A DNA stretch of 64,000 bases. Source: Rhizobium giardinii bv. giardinii H152 (GTDB lineage Bacteria; Pseudomonadota; Alphaproteobacteria; Rhizobiales; Rhizobiaceae). The DNA lies in NCBI RefSeq assembly GCF_000379605.1, contig NZ_KB902691.1, forward strand, positions 311,056-375,055, in the 5' to 3' direction. The notes under the pieces were generated by a model, which saw nothing but the letters and a program-made list of their open reading frames with translations, did no database searches and was not told where the DNA came from. The number at the start of each line of letters is the position of its first letter. Position 1 is the first letter of the stretch. Below, in pieces: positions 44,032 to 52,637 of the stretch. Position numbers and translations under genes: made by a program.

Positions 44032-45092
44032 GACCGCCTCCGATTGCTGAAGATGAGCACGAAGAAGAAGGGAACACCCACGAGCGCGGTGATGACGCCG
44101 ATCGGCAGAATGGCGCCGGGAATGATCGTCTTCGAGACGACCGAGGTCGCGGATAACAGCAGCGCACCGCAGACGAGCGACGCCGGAAGGAAGAAACGCT
44201 GGTCCTCGCCGACCAGCATGCGCGCAATATGCGGCCCGACCAGGCCGACAAAGCCGATGGTGCCGACGAAGGAAACCGGGATGGCGGCGAGAAGGCTGAC
44301 CAGCAGCATCGTTTCCAGGCGAAGTCCGCGCACGTTGATGCCGAAGCTCGCCGCCTTGTCGTCCCCGAGCCGCAGCGCCGTCAGCGCCCAGGCGCGGCGG
44401 GCAAACAAGGGCACCGCGAAGACGAGTATGGCACCGGTCACCCAGACCTTGACCCAGGTCGCCTTGGTGAGACTGCCCATGGTCCAGAAGACGACAGCGG
44501 CCAGGGCCTGCTCCGAGGCGAGATATTCAAGCAGCGACAGTAGCGCGTTGAAGGTGAAGACGAGTGCGATGCCGAGAAGCACGATGGTCTCGACAGTCAC
44601 GCCGCGCATGGTCGAGGCGAAATGGATGAACAGGGCGGCGACCATCGCCATCAGGAAAGCGTTGATCGGCACCATGTAGTGGACGGCGACCGGGAAGATC
44701 GCGACGCCAGCGACAAGCCCCAGCGCTGCGCCGAAACTCGCGGCTGCGGAGATGCCGAGCGTGAACGGGCTTGCCAGCGGATTGGCGAGGATCGTCTGCA
44801 TCTGCGCGCCGGCGACCGAAAGCGATGCCCCGACCGTGACCGCCATCAGCGCGATCGGCATGCGAATATCCCAGATGACGACACGCCGCTGGTCATCGAC
44901 CGAAGCCGGATAAAACAGAGCCGTCAGGACGTCCGAAAGCGTGTAATTTGCCGGCCCGAGCGCCATATCCACCGCGACGCTGAGGAACAGCGCCGCGACG
45001 AGACACAGGATCAGCACCAGGCGGCGGAAGGCAAGGGCGCGGTAGCGTCCGCCGCTGGTATCCTCAATGGGCTGCGCCATGGCCAGGGTCAT
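44025..45092 (-). CDS. Iron-siderophore ABC transporter permease (FecCD family)
   Basis: A permease of about 355 residues with eight to ten hydrophobic spans. FecCD hallmarks are ANYTLSDVLTALFYP, VVIWDIRMPIALMAVTVGAS, SVAGAQMQTILANPLASPFT, GISAAASFGAALGL, and the late GTIGFVGLVGPHIARMLVGE. A GTG at 45095 and ATG at 45092 both lie at the binding-protein stop (GTGATGA), so translation is coupled; I use the ATG. A single FecCD gene suggests a homodimeric channel. Confidence 0.93.
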   Translation of the reverse strand: MTLAMAQPIEDTSGGRYRALAFRRLVLILCLVAALFLSVAVDMALGPANYTLSDVLTALFYPASVDDQRRVVIWDIRMPIALMAVTVGASLSVAGAQMQTILANPLASPFTLGISAAASFGAALGLVAGVAIFPVAVHYMVPINAFLMAMVAALFIHFASTMRGVTVETIVLLGIALVFTFNALLSLLEYLASEQALAAVVFWTMGSLTKATWVKVWVTGAILVFAVPLFARRAWALTALRLGDDKAASFGINVRGLRLETMLLVSLLAAIPVSFVGTIGFVGLVGPHIARMLVGEDQRFFLPASLVCGALLLSATSVVSKTIIPGAILPIGVITALVGVPFFFVLIFSNRRRSW

Positions 45093-46234
45093 CACATGTC
45101 TCCCGCTTCAAGAGAGACGAAATAGCCCGTGCGATAGGACACCGGCAGGAACTTCTGATGGAAGTCCCTGAAGGTCTCCTCCGCGTCGAGGTCGGCGAAG
45201 AGCTCCGGATGGAACCATTTGGCGAATTGCTGGATCGCGACGAAGTCGTAAGGGTTGCCGTAGAACTGGTGCCAGACGGCGTGAACCTGACCCTGCTTGA
45301 CCGCCTTCAGGCCCGGAAAGGCGGGCCGTTGCATCAGATCGGCAAGTCTCTGCCGCGCCGCCTTCGCATCGGCCCCCGGTCCGACATTGACGTACTGGTT
45401 GACATCGGATTCGGCCGCCCAGTTGGCGCCGGTGACGATGACATTGTCTGGATTGGCCAGCACGAGTTGCTCAGGGTTGAGATCGCCGAATGTGCCGGTG
45501 ATTACGTCGGAACCGATATTGTGGCCGCCTCCAAGCTCGACCATCCGGCCGAAATTGACCGGACCGAACGTCCGGCAGCAGACGACATCGCCGGAAATGC
45601 CCGGCGAGCGTTCGATGAACACCTTCGGAAAGGCGGGCTTTGCCGCGGCCAGCCGGTCGGTCACCCGGGCAATCTGTGCCCGGCGATAGTCGGCCAACTC
45701 CTTGGCCCGATCCTCGGCACCGAAAATCTCGCCGAGCAGGGCTATGCTGTTTTCGGTGTTCTTTTCCGGATCGACCCGGAAATCGAGATAGACGACGGCG
45801 ATACCGGCGGCTTCCGCCTTCTCGACGAGCGATGCCTCCTCGGCCGCCTTCACCGATTCCAGATTGAGTGTCAGCACATCCGGCTTGAGGGCGATCGCGG
45901 CTTCCAGATCGAAGGTGCCGTTGCCGACATAGCCGAAGCGCGGCAGTTTCTCGATGTCGGGAAACCGGTCGCGATAGCTCGCATAGGTGTCCGCGTCCTT
46001 CTTCACCAGGTCGTCACGCCAGCCGACGATCGTTTCAAAGGTCTTGTCGCCTTTCAGCGTCGCAACCACATGAACCTGCCGGGCCTCGCCGAGGAGGACA
46101 CGCTTTGCCGGCAGATCGAGCTCCACCCTGCGGCCGGTTACGTCGGTAATTGCGGCTTTCTCGGCCAGGGCCGGTTCCGTAGCAAGCCCGACGAGGCCGG
46201 TGAGCGCCAGCAGCGCGATCGTCAGCATCTTCAT
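45092..46234 (-). CDS. Iron-siderophore-type substrate-binding protein 1
   Basis: A 380-residue cluster A-II (FecB/BtuF-type) binding protein. The Sec signal is MKMLTIALLALTGLVGLATE with cleavage near ALA-EK. TDVTGRRVELDLPAKRVLLG is the family start, followed by LPRFGYVGNGTFDLEAAIAL and a C-terminal QFYGNPYDFVAIQQFAKWF. It contains an adjacent Cys pair (GDVVCCRTFGPVNFG). It resembles the second binding protein encoded 76 bp upstream. Both probably deliver different ferric chelates to the same permease. Confidence 0.9.
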   Translation of the reverse strand: MKMLTIALLALTGLVGLATEPALAEKAAITDVTGRRVELDLPAKRVLLGEARQVHVVATLKGDKTFETIVGWRDDLVKKDADTYASYRDRFPDIEKLPRFGYVGNGTFDLEAAIALKPDVLTLNLESVKAAEEASLVEKAEAAGIAVVYLDFRVDPEKNTENSIALLGEIFGAEDRAKELADYRRAQIARVTDRLAAAKPAFPKVFIERSPGISGDVVCCRTFGPVNFGRMVELGGGHNIGSDVITGTFGDLNPEQLVLANPDNVIVTGANWAAESDVNQYVNVGPGADAKAARQRLADLMQRPAFPGLKAVKQGQVHAVWHQFYGNPYDFVAIQQFAKWFHPELFADLDAEETFRDFHQKFLPVSYRTGYFVSLEAGDM

Positions 46235-46310
46235 TGTCTCAATCCTTCGTCAGCGGTTCGACCAGATGCATCGGGGCGGAAAGCCCGCCCCGTGCCGGTC
46301 CTCCTTCGGG

Positions 46311-47447
46311 TCAGCCCGCGACCGCGAGCGAGGCGAAATAGCCGGGCTTGTAGTCGACGGGCAGGAAACGCTCGTGCAATTCCTTGAAGGTGGCATCGGG
46401 ATCGAGATTCTTGAACAGTTCCGGATGCAGCCATTTGGCGATCTGCTGCACGGCGACGAACTGATAGGGGTTGTTGTAGAACTGGTGCCAGATGGCGTGG
46501 ACATTGTTGTCCTTTACCGCCTTGACGCCGGTGAACGCAGGACGCTGCATCAGGTTGGCGAGCTTGCGGACCGATGCCTTCGGATCAGCATCCGGGCCGA
46601 CGCCGACCCAGTTGCCGCCGGGAACATAGAGTTCCCAGTTAGCACCGGTGACGATGATCTGGTCCGGATTGGAAGCGATGATCTGCTCGGGGTTGACCGT
46701 GCCGAACGTACCCGGAATGATGTCCTTGGCCATGTTCGCGCCGCCGGCCAGCTCGACCATCTTGCCGAAGTTCTCATTGCCGAACGACATGCAGCAATCG
46801 TCGGAATAGCCGCCCGCACGCTCCATGAACACCAGCGGCTTCTTCGCATCAGCCTTGGCCAGGACGTCGGTGACGCGGGCGATCTGCTCGGCCCGGAACC
46901 GAATGAATTCCTCGGCCCTTTCCTGCTTGCCGAACAGCGTGCCGATGACCCGCATGCTGGCCTCGGTGTTTTCCATCGGCTTTTCGCGGAAGTCGACATA
47001 GACAAGAGGAATGCCGACCTTGCCGAGCTTTTCGATATAGCCAGCCTCTTCGGTCGCCGTCTTGGCATCGATGTTCATGATGATGACATCGGGCTTCAGC
47101 GCAACGGCCTGTTCGATGTCGAAGGTACCGTCCTTCATGCCGCCGAAGGTCGGCAGTTTGTCCATTTCCGGAAACTTGGCGAGATATTCATTGTAGCCGT
47201 CGAGATCGGCCTTCTTGAAATCGTCGCGCCAGCCGACGACGCGGCTGAACGGCGCGTCCGTGTCGAGAGCGGCAACGAAATAGATCTGGCGGCCTTCGCC
47301 GAGAATGACATGCTCGACCGGAACGCTGACTTCGATATCGCGACCCGTGACATCCTTTATGGTTACTTTCTCACCGGCAAAAGCCAGGCCAGAAAAAAGC
47401 GCGCAGAAACCCACGGCGGCCAAGGCCACCCTGCCGAACATCGTCAT
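46311..47447 (-). CDS. Iron-siderophore-type substrate-binding protein 2
   Basis: A 378-residue paralogue of the preceding binding protein. The signal is MTMFGRVALAAVGFCALFSG with cleavage near AFA-GE. Shared segments include KDVTGRDIEVSVPVEHVILG, GGYSDDCCMSFGNENFGKMV (again with a Cys pair) and FYNNPYQFVAVQQIAKWLHP. I use the ATG at 47445-47447, with GGAG 8 bp upstream, rather than the GTG at 47456. It is the first gene of the importer operon, behind an IRO-box-like site. Confidence 0.9.
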   Translation of the reverse strand: MTMFGRVALAAVGFCALFSGLAFAGEKVTIKDVTGRDIEVSVPVEHVILGEGRQIYFVAALDTDAPFSRVVGWRDDFKKADLDGYNEYLAKFPEMDKLPTFGGMKDGTFDIEQAVALKPDVIIMNIDAKTATEEAGYIEKLGKVGIPLVYVDFREKPMENTEASMRVIGTLFGKQERAEEFIRFRAEQIARVTDVLAKADAKKPLVFMERAGGYSDDCCMSFGNENFGKMVELAGGANMAKDIIPGTFGTVNPEQIIASNPDQIIVTGANWELYVPGGNWVGVGPDADPKASVRKLANLMQRPAFTGVKAVKDNNVHAIWHQFYNNPYQFVAVQQIAKWLHPELFKNLDPDATFKELHERFLPVDYKPGYFASLAVAG

Positions 47448-47490
47448 TGTCTTCACTCCATCGGGAAACTGCGGCGCTTTTAATATTTCA

Positions 47491-47505
47491 TGATATTGAC
47501 AGTCA
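47491..47505. promoter_or_regulatory. IRO-box-like iron-responsive site (TGA-N9-TCA)
   Basis: TGATATTGACAGTCA fits the TGA-N9-TCA motif reported for RirA in rhizobia and lies in the AT-rich region between binding protein 2 and the methyltransferase. It includes the inner palindrome TTGACAGTCAA (47496-47506). TTTTAGAA at 47515-47522 resembles a half-site of the Irr ICE motif. Either would give iron control of both directions. Confidence 0.45.
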
Positions 47506-47572
47506 AGTTTTATCTTTTAGAAGAATTCCAGGAAGTTACGAAAGCTGCACTGCGCAATCCGGGAACATGACG

Positions 47573-48379
47573 ATGAGCAATACCGAAAGACTGGCGAATT
47601 ACGACCTACGCGCCGAGATCAAGGCATACTGGTCCGAACGGGCCGCAACCTTCGACCAGTCGCCCGGTCACGAGATCTTTTCGGAGGAAGAGCGCGCCGC
47701 CTGGCACCAGTTGTTTCTACGGCACCTCGGCCCCGGCAACGGTCGCGCCGCACTCGATCTTGCCAGCGGCACCGGGGTCATTTCGCACCTGATGGATGAT
47801 CTGGGCTTTCGGGTGACCGGCATGGATTGGGCGGAGCCGATGATGGAGCGCGCTCAATCCAAGGCAAAAATCCGCAAGCGCAGCATCAGCTTCCGCCTGG
47901 GCGACGCCGAGAACACGATGGAGCCGGACAACGCCTATGACGTGATCGTCAACCGGCATCTCGTCTGGACGCTGGTCGATCCGAAAGCAGCTTTCGCCGA
48001 ATGGCTGCGGGTTTTGAGACCGGGCGGAACGCTGCTGATCATCGACGGCGACTTCGTCAGTTCGACACCGCTCGAGCGGCTGCTCTCCAAGCTCGCCGTT
48101 TTCGGCACGCGCCTCGGCATCCTGAAGAGCGATGCGGTACAGGCGTCGGCGGCAATGATGGATACGCATCGCAGTATTCTTTCGCGCGTCTATTTCTCGC
48201 AAGGGGCACGCGCGGAGGCGGTCGCCGATCTCCTTCGCCAAAGCGGCTTCGACACTGTGACGATCGATACCGACCTCGCCAGGGTTCATCGCGCGCAGGC
48301 GAAACACTGGAATCTCTTCAAGGGCCTGGCCCGCGGCATCCAGCACCGCTACGCAATCAGCGCCACGAAAGCTGGCTGA
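47573..48379 (+). CDS. Class I SAM-dependent methyltransferase
   Basis: A 268-residue methyltransferase. Motif I is AALDLASGTGVISHLMDDLG, followed by VTGMDWAEPMMERAQ, a motif II-like AYDVIVNRHLVWTLVDPKAA and the post-motif VLRPGGTLLIIDGDFVS. There is no signal peptide. I choose the ATG at 47573 (MSNTERLANYDL), with GGGA about 9 bp upstream, over that at 47567. It is divergent from the iron importer and shares its intergenic region with an IRO-box-like site. It could modify or break down the imported chelate, but no function is known to me. Confidence 0.85.
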   Translation: MSNTERLANYDLRAEIKAYWSERAATFDQSPGHEIFSEEERAAWHQLFLRHLGPGNGRAALDLASGTGVISHLMDDLGFRVTGMDWAEPMMERAQSKAKIRKRSISFRLGDAENTMEPDNAYDVIVNRHLVWTLVDPKAAFAEWLRVLRPGGTLLIIDGDFVSSTPLERLLSKLAVFGTRLGILKSDAVQASAAMMDTHRSILSRVYFSQGARAEAVADLLRQSGFDTVTIDTDLARVHRAQAKHWNLFKGLARGIQHRYAISATKAG

Positions 48380-49003
48380 ATTGACGCTTTGCGGGTGGCA
48401 TGAAAGCCGAAAGCCACCAGTTCACTGCCGAGTTGCTTTTTTAGCGTCTCCGTCGCGCTGATGCGGTGATCCCGCACGGGATCGCGGCGAGCACACTTGC
48501 GCGAGGGGGCTCCAGAATGCGATGCTTGGGATCGCCAGACACCGGGAGATGGCGGAGCCACCAGGCCCAAGCCTTTGACGGATAGGTTGCAACGAGAGCG
48601 ACCCTGAGCAGAAAGATCGCTGCCAGGGCCTAAACGGCAGGCGGACCCAGTTGGACGCACGAGGAAACCTGGTTTGCCTCGTGTTGCCTCCGCACACCCA
48701 AGGCGACAGCCGTTAATCTTAACAAACACTGTGGACGGCGCCTAGCTGACAGAACCCACGCCCTCATAGATGAGGATTAGCTGCTCACAAGCCAACCAAA
48801 CTCTCGCGCAAATGGCAGTTTCATCGGAGAAAATTTCGCCTTGCCATCGCGCTGTGTTGCAAGAGTGACACTATACAAACGGCCGATGTGTCTCTTTAAT
48901 GCGACTCACGATGCTGATTGTTTCTTTGTTAGCATTTTTTGATCAGGATTTCCGTGAGCGCATACTTATGCAACGCTAGGATATCTGAAAGTTGGGGGTA
49001 TGA
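48380..49003. other. Non-coding region with possible structured RNA
   Basis: About 620 bp without a credible gene. Two overlapping minus-strand reading frames (48349-48729) have Arg/Ser/Pro-rich translations with no recognised family, and I do not call them. The part 48508-48690 is rich in complementary segments: GGCTCC/GGAGCC (48508-48513 and 48554-48559) enclosing GCGAT/ATCGC, and CACGAGG/CCTCGTG (48658-48664 and 48677-48683) with AAACC/GGTTT inside. This would suit a structured RNA, but no known class is recognised. From 48780 on the sequence is AT-richer and probably carries the promoter of the TPR lipoprotein gene. Confidence 0.3.
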
Positions 49004-49531
49004 ATGGTGACGTTTCAGATGATGCAGCGGGTCGGATGCCTAACGTTATTGCTTGCCGGTGTTGCAACCTTGGCCGGATGCCAGTCTTCCAGCCTTGAAG
49101 ACATGTCTGCTTTCGGCGACAGCGCCCAGACCGTCGCAGATGACTCGGCGGTCGCCTTCTACAAGGACGACGAATTGATCACCACGGGCAAGCTTCAGTT
49201 CCGGGAAAAGAACTACGGAAAGTCATACGCGATCTACAAACGCGCAGTTGCAGTCTTTCCACAAGATCCGGCGGCATGGCTGGGCTTTGCGGCATCGTCG
49301 GATATGATCGGCCGGTTCGATACTTCCGACCGCGCCTATGCGCAGCTCGCAAAGATGATCGGCAACACGCCGGTCTACTATAACAATATCGGCTATTCCC
49401 ATCTTTTGCGCGGTGACCTTCCCAAGGCCCGACGCTATTTCCTCAAGGCCTACGAGCTCGATCCGGCCAACGAGACGACGGCGCGAAACCTCGAATTGAT
49501 GAAGAACAGCGTGAACGTCGCGCAGCGATAG
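49004..49531 (+). CDS. tadD: TPR-repeat lipoprotein, TadD-like
   Basis: A 175-residue lipoprotein. The signal peptide ends in the lipobox LAGC (TLLLAGVATLAGCQSS). Tetratricopeptide repeats follow: FREKNYGKSYAIYKRAVAVF, PQDPAAWLGFAASSDMIGRF, VYYNNIGYSHLLRGDLPKAR and RRYFLKAYELDPANETTARN. TadD proteins are TPR lipoproteins that help secretin assembly in Flp pilus systems. It is convergent with the minus-strand tad operon. The ATG has GGGGG 6 bp upstream. It is shorter than typical TadD (about 250 residues), so the call is by position and domain. Confidence 0.8.
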   Translation: MVTFQMMQRVGCLTLLLAGVATLAGCQSSSLEDMSAFGDSAQTVADDSAVAFYKDDELITTGKLQFREKNYGKSYAIYKRAVAVFPQDPAAWLGFAASSDMIGRFDTSDRAYAQLAKMIGNTPVYYNNIGYSHLLRGDLPKARRYFLKAYELDPANETTARNLELMKNSVNVAQR

Positions 49532-49566
49532 ACCCGCTTGGCGCTCGCGGCGCCGCCAAAAACGAA

Positions 49567-49591
49567 CAATGCGCCCCTTAAAGGCGCATTG
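49567..49591. terminator. Bidirectional hairpin between convergent genes
   Basis: CAATGCGCC and GGCGCATTG form a perfect 9-bp stem around CCTTAAA, between the tadD-like gene and the minus-strand membrane protein gene. U-tracts are weak on both sides. Confidence 0.6.
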
Positions 49592-49679
49592 CGAATTCTG
49601 TTGTCTGGAACAATCGACAGCCGCGGTTGTCACCTGCCGCCTACCAAACAGCGCGAGCGCTACCCCGCTGATCCCGCAA

Positions 49680-50246
49680 CTATTGTACTTTCCGGAGAAT
49701 CAATTTGCCTTCCGGCGAGACGGATCGTTCATAGCGCGGCAGGTCAGAGACCGATACGCCTTGGGCATCGATCGAGGCCAGGCTGTCATTCGGAACCTCG
49801 CGATACGCCGAGACCGCGCCAAAGGAAGGCGCAATGCGTTGCGTTACCTCCTTACCGGGCGCGCTCAGGATCTGAGCGCCGCCGGAAGAAGCAAACAGGC
49901 TGGACCCCATCTGGTTATCCAGATCCGCAACTTGCTTCCGCAGGCTTTCCACGTTTTGCCGGATGATCGCCACATCCTCGCCCCTCGCGATGGTATGCGC
50001 CTGTTTGTCGATCTGCGCCTTCAGCCCGTCGATCGATAGCTTCAGCGCGGCCAGCGTCTCGCTGCTTTCACGCACATCGGCGGCATTTTTTGCAGTGTAA
50101 AGCAGGATGCCCGCGTTCAACGGGAGAAGCATCAAGGCCATGGCGATGAACGGCACCCCTTTCGACCGGGGCGGTTCTTTGGCCGTTTGTTCGCTGCGCG
50201 GCCTTGGGCCGTCAGATTCGACATCCACATTTACAATATTGGTCAT
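49680..50246 (-). CDS. Single-span membrane protein with periplasmic coiled coil, function unknown
   Basis: A 188-residue protein. About 30 polar cytoplasmic residues precede one membrane span (VPFIAMALMLLPLNAGILLY). A heptad-rich segment follows at residues 55-112 (LKLSIDGLKAQIDKQAHTIA and VESLRKQVADLDNQM), and then a low-complexity periplasmic tail ends in a short beta-like stretch (SPEGKLILRKV). No family is recognised. It is the last minus-strand gene next to the tad operon, 118 bp after the AAA+ ATPase, with GGAG 9 bp before the ATG. A pilus-related scaffolding role is possible but unproven. Confidence 0.7.
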   Translation of the reverse strand: MTNIVNVDVESDGPRPRSEQTAKEPPRSKGVPFIAMALMLLPLNAGILLYTAKNAADVRESSETLAALKLSIDGLKAQIDKQAHTIARGEDVAIIRQNVESLRKQVADLDNQMGSSLFASSGGAQILSAPGKEVTQRIAPSFGAVSAYREVPNDSLASIDAQGVSVSDLPRYERSVSPEGKLILRKVQ

Positions 50247-50364
50247 CGGCGTTTCTCCCCGCGAGCCGGGCCGCAGCCCCCCCTCGTAAATGCCACTCCA
50301 GTATTTCCCGAAAACCTTAACATGGGCCTATGCGGTTACCATGATCCTGGCCGCCAGCACACTC

Positions 50365-51669
50365 CTAATCCAACGTAAACACCCCGTCCCACGCCCGTTC
50401 CAACATCTCCAGCGACGCGACCTTGGGCAAGGCATTGAATTCGCAATAGGAGCCGATGAAATCAAGCAGGTATTTGGGATGATAGCAGGACGCTAGCAAG
50501 TTGCAATTGTACTTGCGATCATAGAACAATCCCAAATCATGGATATCCATTTCCACGGAAACGTTGTCGGCATACGACTGGAAGATCCGGATATATTCGT
50601 CGCGCGATGGGTTAGCCACATATATTTTGTACTTCAAACGCCGCAGGCCCGCCTCGTCGGATAGATCTTTCGGGGCGATATTGGTCGAGAAGACGACGAG
50701 TTCGTCGAATGGTACCTTGAACTTCCTGCCGGTATGGAGCGACAGGAAGTCGTATCCGCGCTCGAGGGGCACGATCCAGCGATTGATGAGCGCCTGGGGC
50801 GCGACTTGCTGGCGGCCGAAATCGTCGATGATGAAAACGCCGCCCGACGCCTTGAGATGCATGGGCGCTTCGTAGACAGTTGAGCCTTCGCTGAACGTCA
50901 GGTCCAACAGATCGAGCGTCAGTTCCCCACCGGTCTTGATGACCGGGCGACGGCATTCGATCCATCGTTGATCCGCCTTCGGGTAAGGCTTGCCCGTCTC
51001 CCTGGTCGTGGCTTGATGCACGGCTTCGTCGTAGAAGGTGATTACGTGCCCACCGACCTCAATGGCGTATGGCACCCAGATCGTCTGCAAAAACAGGCGC
51101 GACGTTCGCTCAGCAATGCTTGTCTTGCCGTTGCCGGGCGGACCGTAGAGCAGAATGGAGAGCCCCGAATTCATGGCCGGCCCAAGCTTTCCGACCAGGG
51201 AAGGCGACAACACCAGCCCTTCGAGGCTTTCGATCAAACGGGCACGTGTTATCCGCTCGTTATGGATCGACTGTAGTCCGATCTGTCGCGAGAATGCCTC
51301 CAGCGGCACCGGAGCCGGCCCGACATATTGTGATAGCCGTGCCGCTTCGCGTGCGTATTCCATGCCTTTGGTCGAAAGCGCGTAGCGAATATCAGACTTG
51401 ACGTCCTCTCCCGCAAGCCCGCGTGCCTCGAGGAAGGCGAGCTTCACCAGTTCCTTGATCAGCAGATTGATCAGAACCTTCGGCAGTTTCATCCGGTCAG
51501 CCAGATGCGTGGGGGTGACGGTATCCTGTTCGGCCGCGCATTTTGCGGCGAGGCGCAGCATGAAGGACAGTTCAAGCCCGGTCTCTTCGGGATTTGCCGG
51601 CGCCAGCGGCATGCGCGGGTCGATCGCCAGGGCAATATCTCCACGATCTTGGTCCATTAGATACTGCAT
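50365..51669 (-). CDS. AAA+ ATPase associated with the tad locus
   Basis: A 434-residue ATPase. Residues 25-130 resemble a winged-helix part (TPTHLADRMKLPKVLINLLI). The AAA+ core starts near residue 170: Walker A LLYGPPGNGKTSIAERTSR, Walker B GGVFIIDDFGRQQVAPQALI, and a sensor-1-like VVFSTNIAPKDLSDEAGLRR. No signal peptide or membrane span is seen. It follows tadC by 16 bp, so it is in the pilus operon. It is distinct from the CpaF/TadA secretion motor. It resembles MoxR/RuvB-like remodelling ATPases, and I know of no assigned role. GCGAGG precedes the ATG. Confidence 0.75.
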   Translation of the reverse strand: MQYLMDQDRGDIALAIDPRMPLAPANPEETGLELSFMLRLAAKCAAEQDTVTPTHLADRMKLPKVLINLLIKELVKLAFLEARGLAGEDVKSDIRYALSTKGMEYAREAARLSQYVGPAPVPLEAFSRQIGLQSIHNERITRARLIESLEGLVLSPSLVGKLGPAMNSGLSILLYGPPGNGKTSIAERTSRLFLQTIWVPYAIEVGGHVITFYDEAVHQATTRETGKPYPKADQRWIECRRPVIKTGGELTLDLLDLTFSEGSTVYEAPMHLKASGGVFIIDDFGRQQVAPQALINRWIVPLERGYDFLSLHTGRKFKVPFDELVVFSTNIAPKDLSDEAGLRRLKYKIYVANPSRDEYIRIFQSYADNVSVEMDIHDLGLFYDRKYNCNLLASCYHPKYLLDFIGSYCEFNALPKVASLEMLERAWDGVFTLD

Positions 51670-51685
51670 GTGAGCCTCGCTGTTT

Positions 51686-52630
51686 TTAGGAACCGGGCGT
51701 CATGCCGACGATAAGGGTGACGACGCGGATAACAATGGGTACGAGCACGATGATCAGGCTGACTGGAAACAGGAAGGCACCGAGCGGCAACAGCATCTTG
51801 ATCGGCAGGGCGTTGGCCTTCTCCTCTGCGCGGACAATGCGAAGGTCGCGCATTTCCTTGCTGTAGACCCGCAGTGTCTGCGTAACGCTCGTGCCCAGTT
51901 CCTCGGACTGCCGGAACAGGACGGAAAGTGCCCGGGCCTCGTCTATCCGCAATCGAGCGGCAAGATTGGCCAGGGCTTCCCGCAGCCGACGTCCACCGCG
52001 CACTTCCAGCATCATGATCGAAAGATGCAAACCGAAATCCTGCCGTTTGCTGACGAACTCCCGTGCGACGCGATTTGCCGCCGCCTCGAGGCTCATGCCG
52101 GCATCCAGACAGACGATCAGCATGTCCATGAAATCCGGAAAGAGCCGCCGGTACTGGCGTTCCTTGGCCTGACCGCGCCGGTCGATGTAGATATTCACCA
52201 GAATAAAGGTGATGGCCGCGGCAAACATCGCGATGACGAGCGTCGAGAGCCGTGACATCTCGGGAAAGAAATGGTCGATGGTCCAGACGGCGGCGACGAG
52301 CATCGCGACGCATACAAGCGCCCGGACTGTCTGGAACGTTGCGACGGCGCCGGCGCTGAAATATCCCGCCCGAATCAGGCGGTTCTGAGTGGAGTTGACA
52401 TTGGTGTCGCGCCGGGTGATCTCGAAATACCGGCGGACCAAGCGATTTTCCGCCTCGCCCAGATCGGCAATTGCCCCGTCGCCCAGGTACGGATCTTGGC
52501 CCGCCGCCTCGGCGGTTTCCGAAACACGGGCGCCCACCTCGCGCCGCCGGAAGACAAATTCTGAAGCGGCAGTGGAAAAGATCAGCACCGCAAAAAATAC
52601 GACGATGTATATTCCATACTCTCCGAACAT
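51686..52630 (-). CDS. tadC: Tad pilus inner-membrane platform protein TadC
   Basis: A 314-residue GspF-like platform protein. It has an N-terminal span (MFGEYGIYIVVFFAVLIFST), two central spans, the T2SSF cytoplasmic core (FPDFMDMLIVCLDAGMSLEA and SEELGTSVTQTLRVYSKEMR) and a C-terminal span. I choose the ATG at 52630, with GAGG 5 bp upstream; the open frame to 52675 overlaps tadB. It acts with TadB to couple the CpaF ATPase to pilin extraction from the membrane. Confidence 0.93.
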   Translation of the reverse strand: MFGEYGIYIVVFFAVLIFSTAASEFVFRRREVGARVSETAEAAGQDPYLGDGAIADLGEAENRLVRRYFEITRRDTNVNSTQNRLIRAGYFSAGAVATFQTVRALVCVAMLVAAVWTIDHFFPEMSRLSTLVIAMFAAAITFILVNIYIDRRGQAKERQYRRLFPDFMDMLIVCLDAGMSLEAAANRVAREFVSKRQDFGLHLSIMMLEVRGGRRLREALANLAARLRIDEARALSVLFRQSEELGTSVTQTLRVYSKEMRDLRIVRAEEKANALPIKMLLPLGAFLFPVSLIIVLVPIVIRVVTLIVGMTPGS

Positions 52631-52637
52631 TGCAGCC

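Noticed and set aside
45158-47483. Two long plus-strand frames opposite the iron binding-protein genes
   Set aside because: The two are similar only because they are antisense to paralogous genes. The binding proteins on the minus strand have signal peptides and family motifs.
48349-48729. Two overlapping minus-strand frames in the intergenic block
   Set aside because: Translations are rich in Arg/Ser/Pro with no family or convincing start. I treat the block as non-coding.
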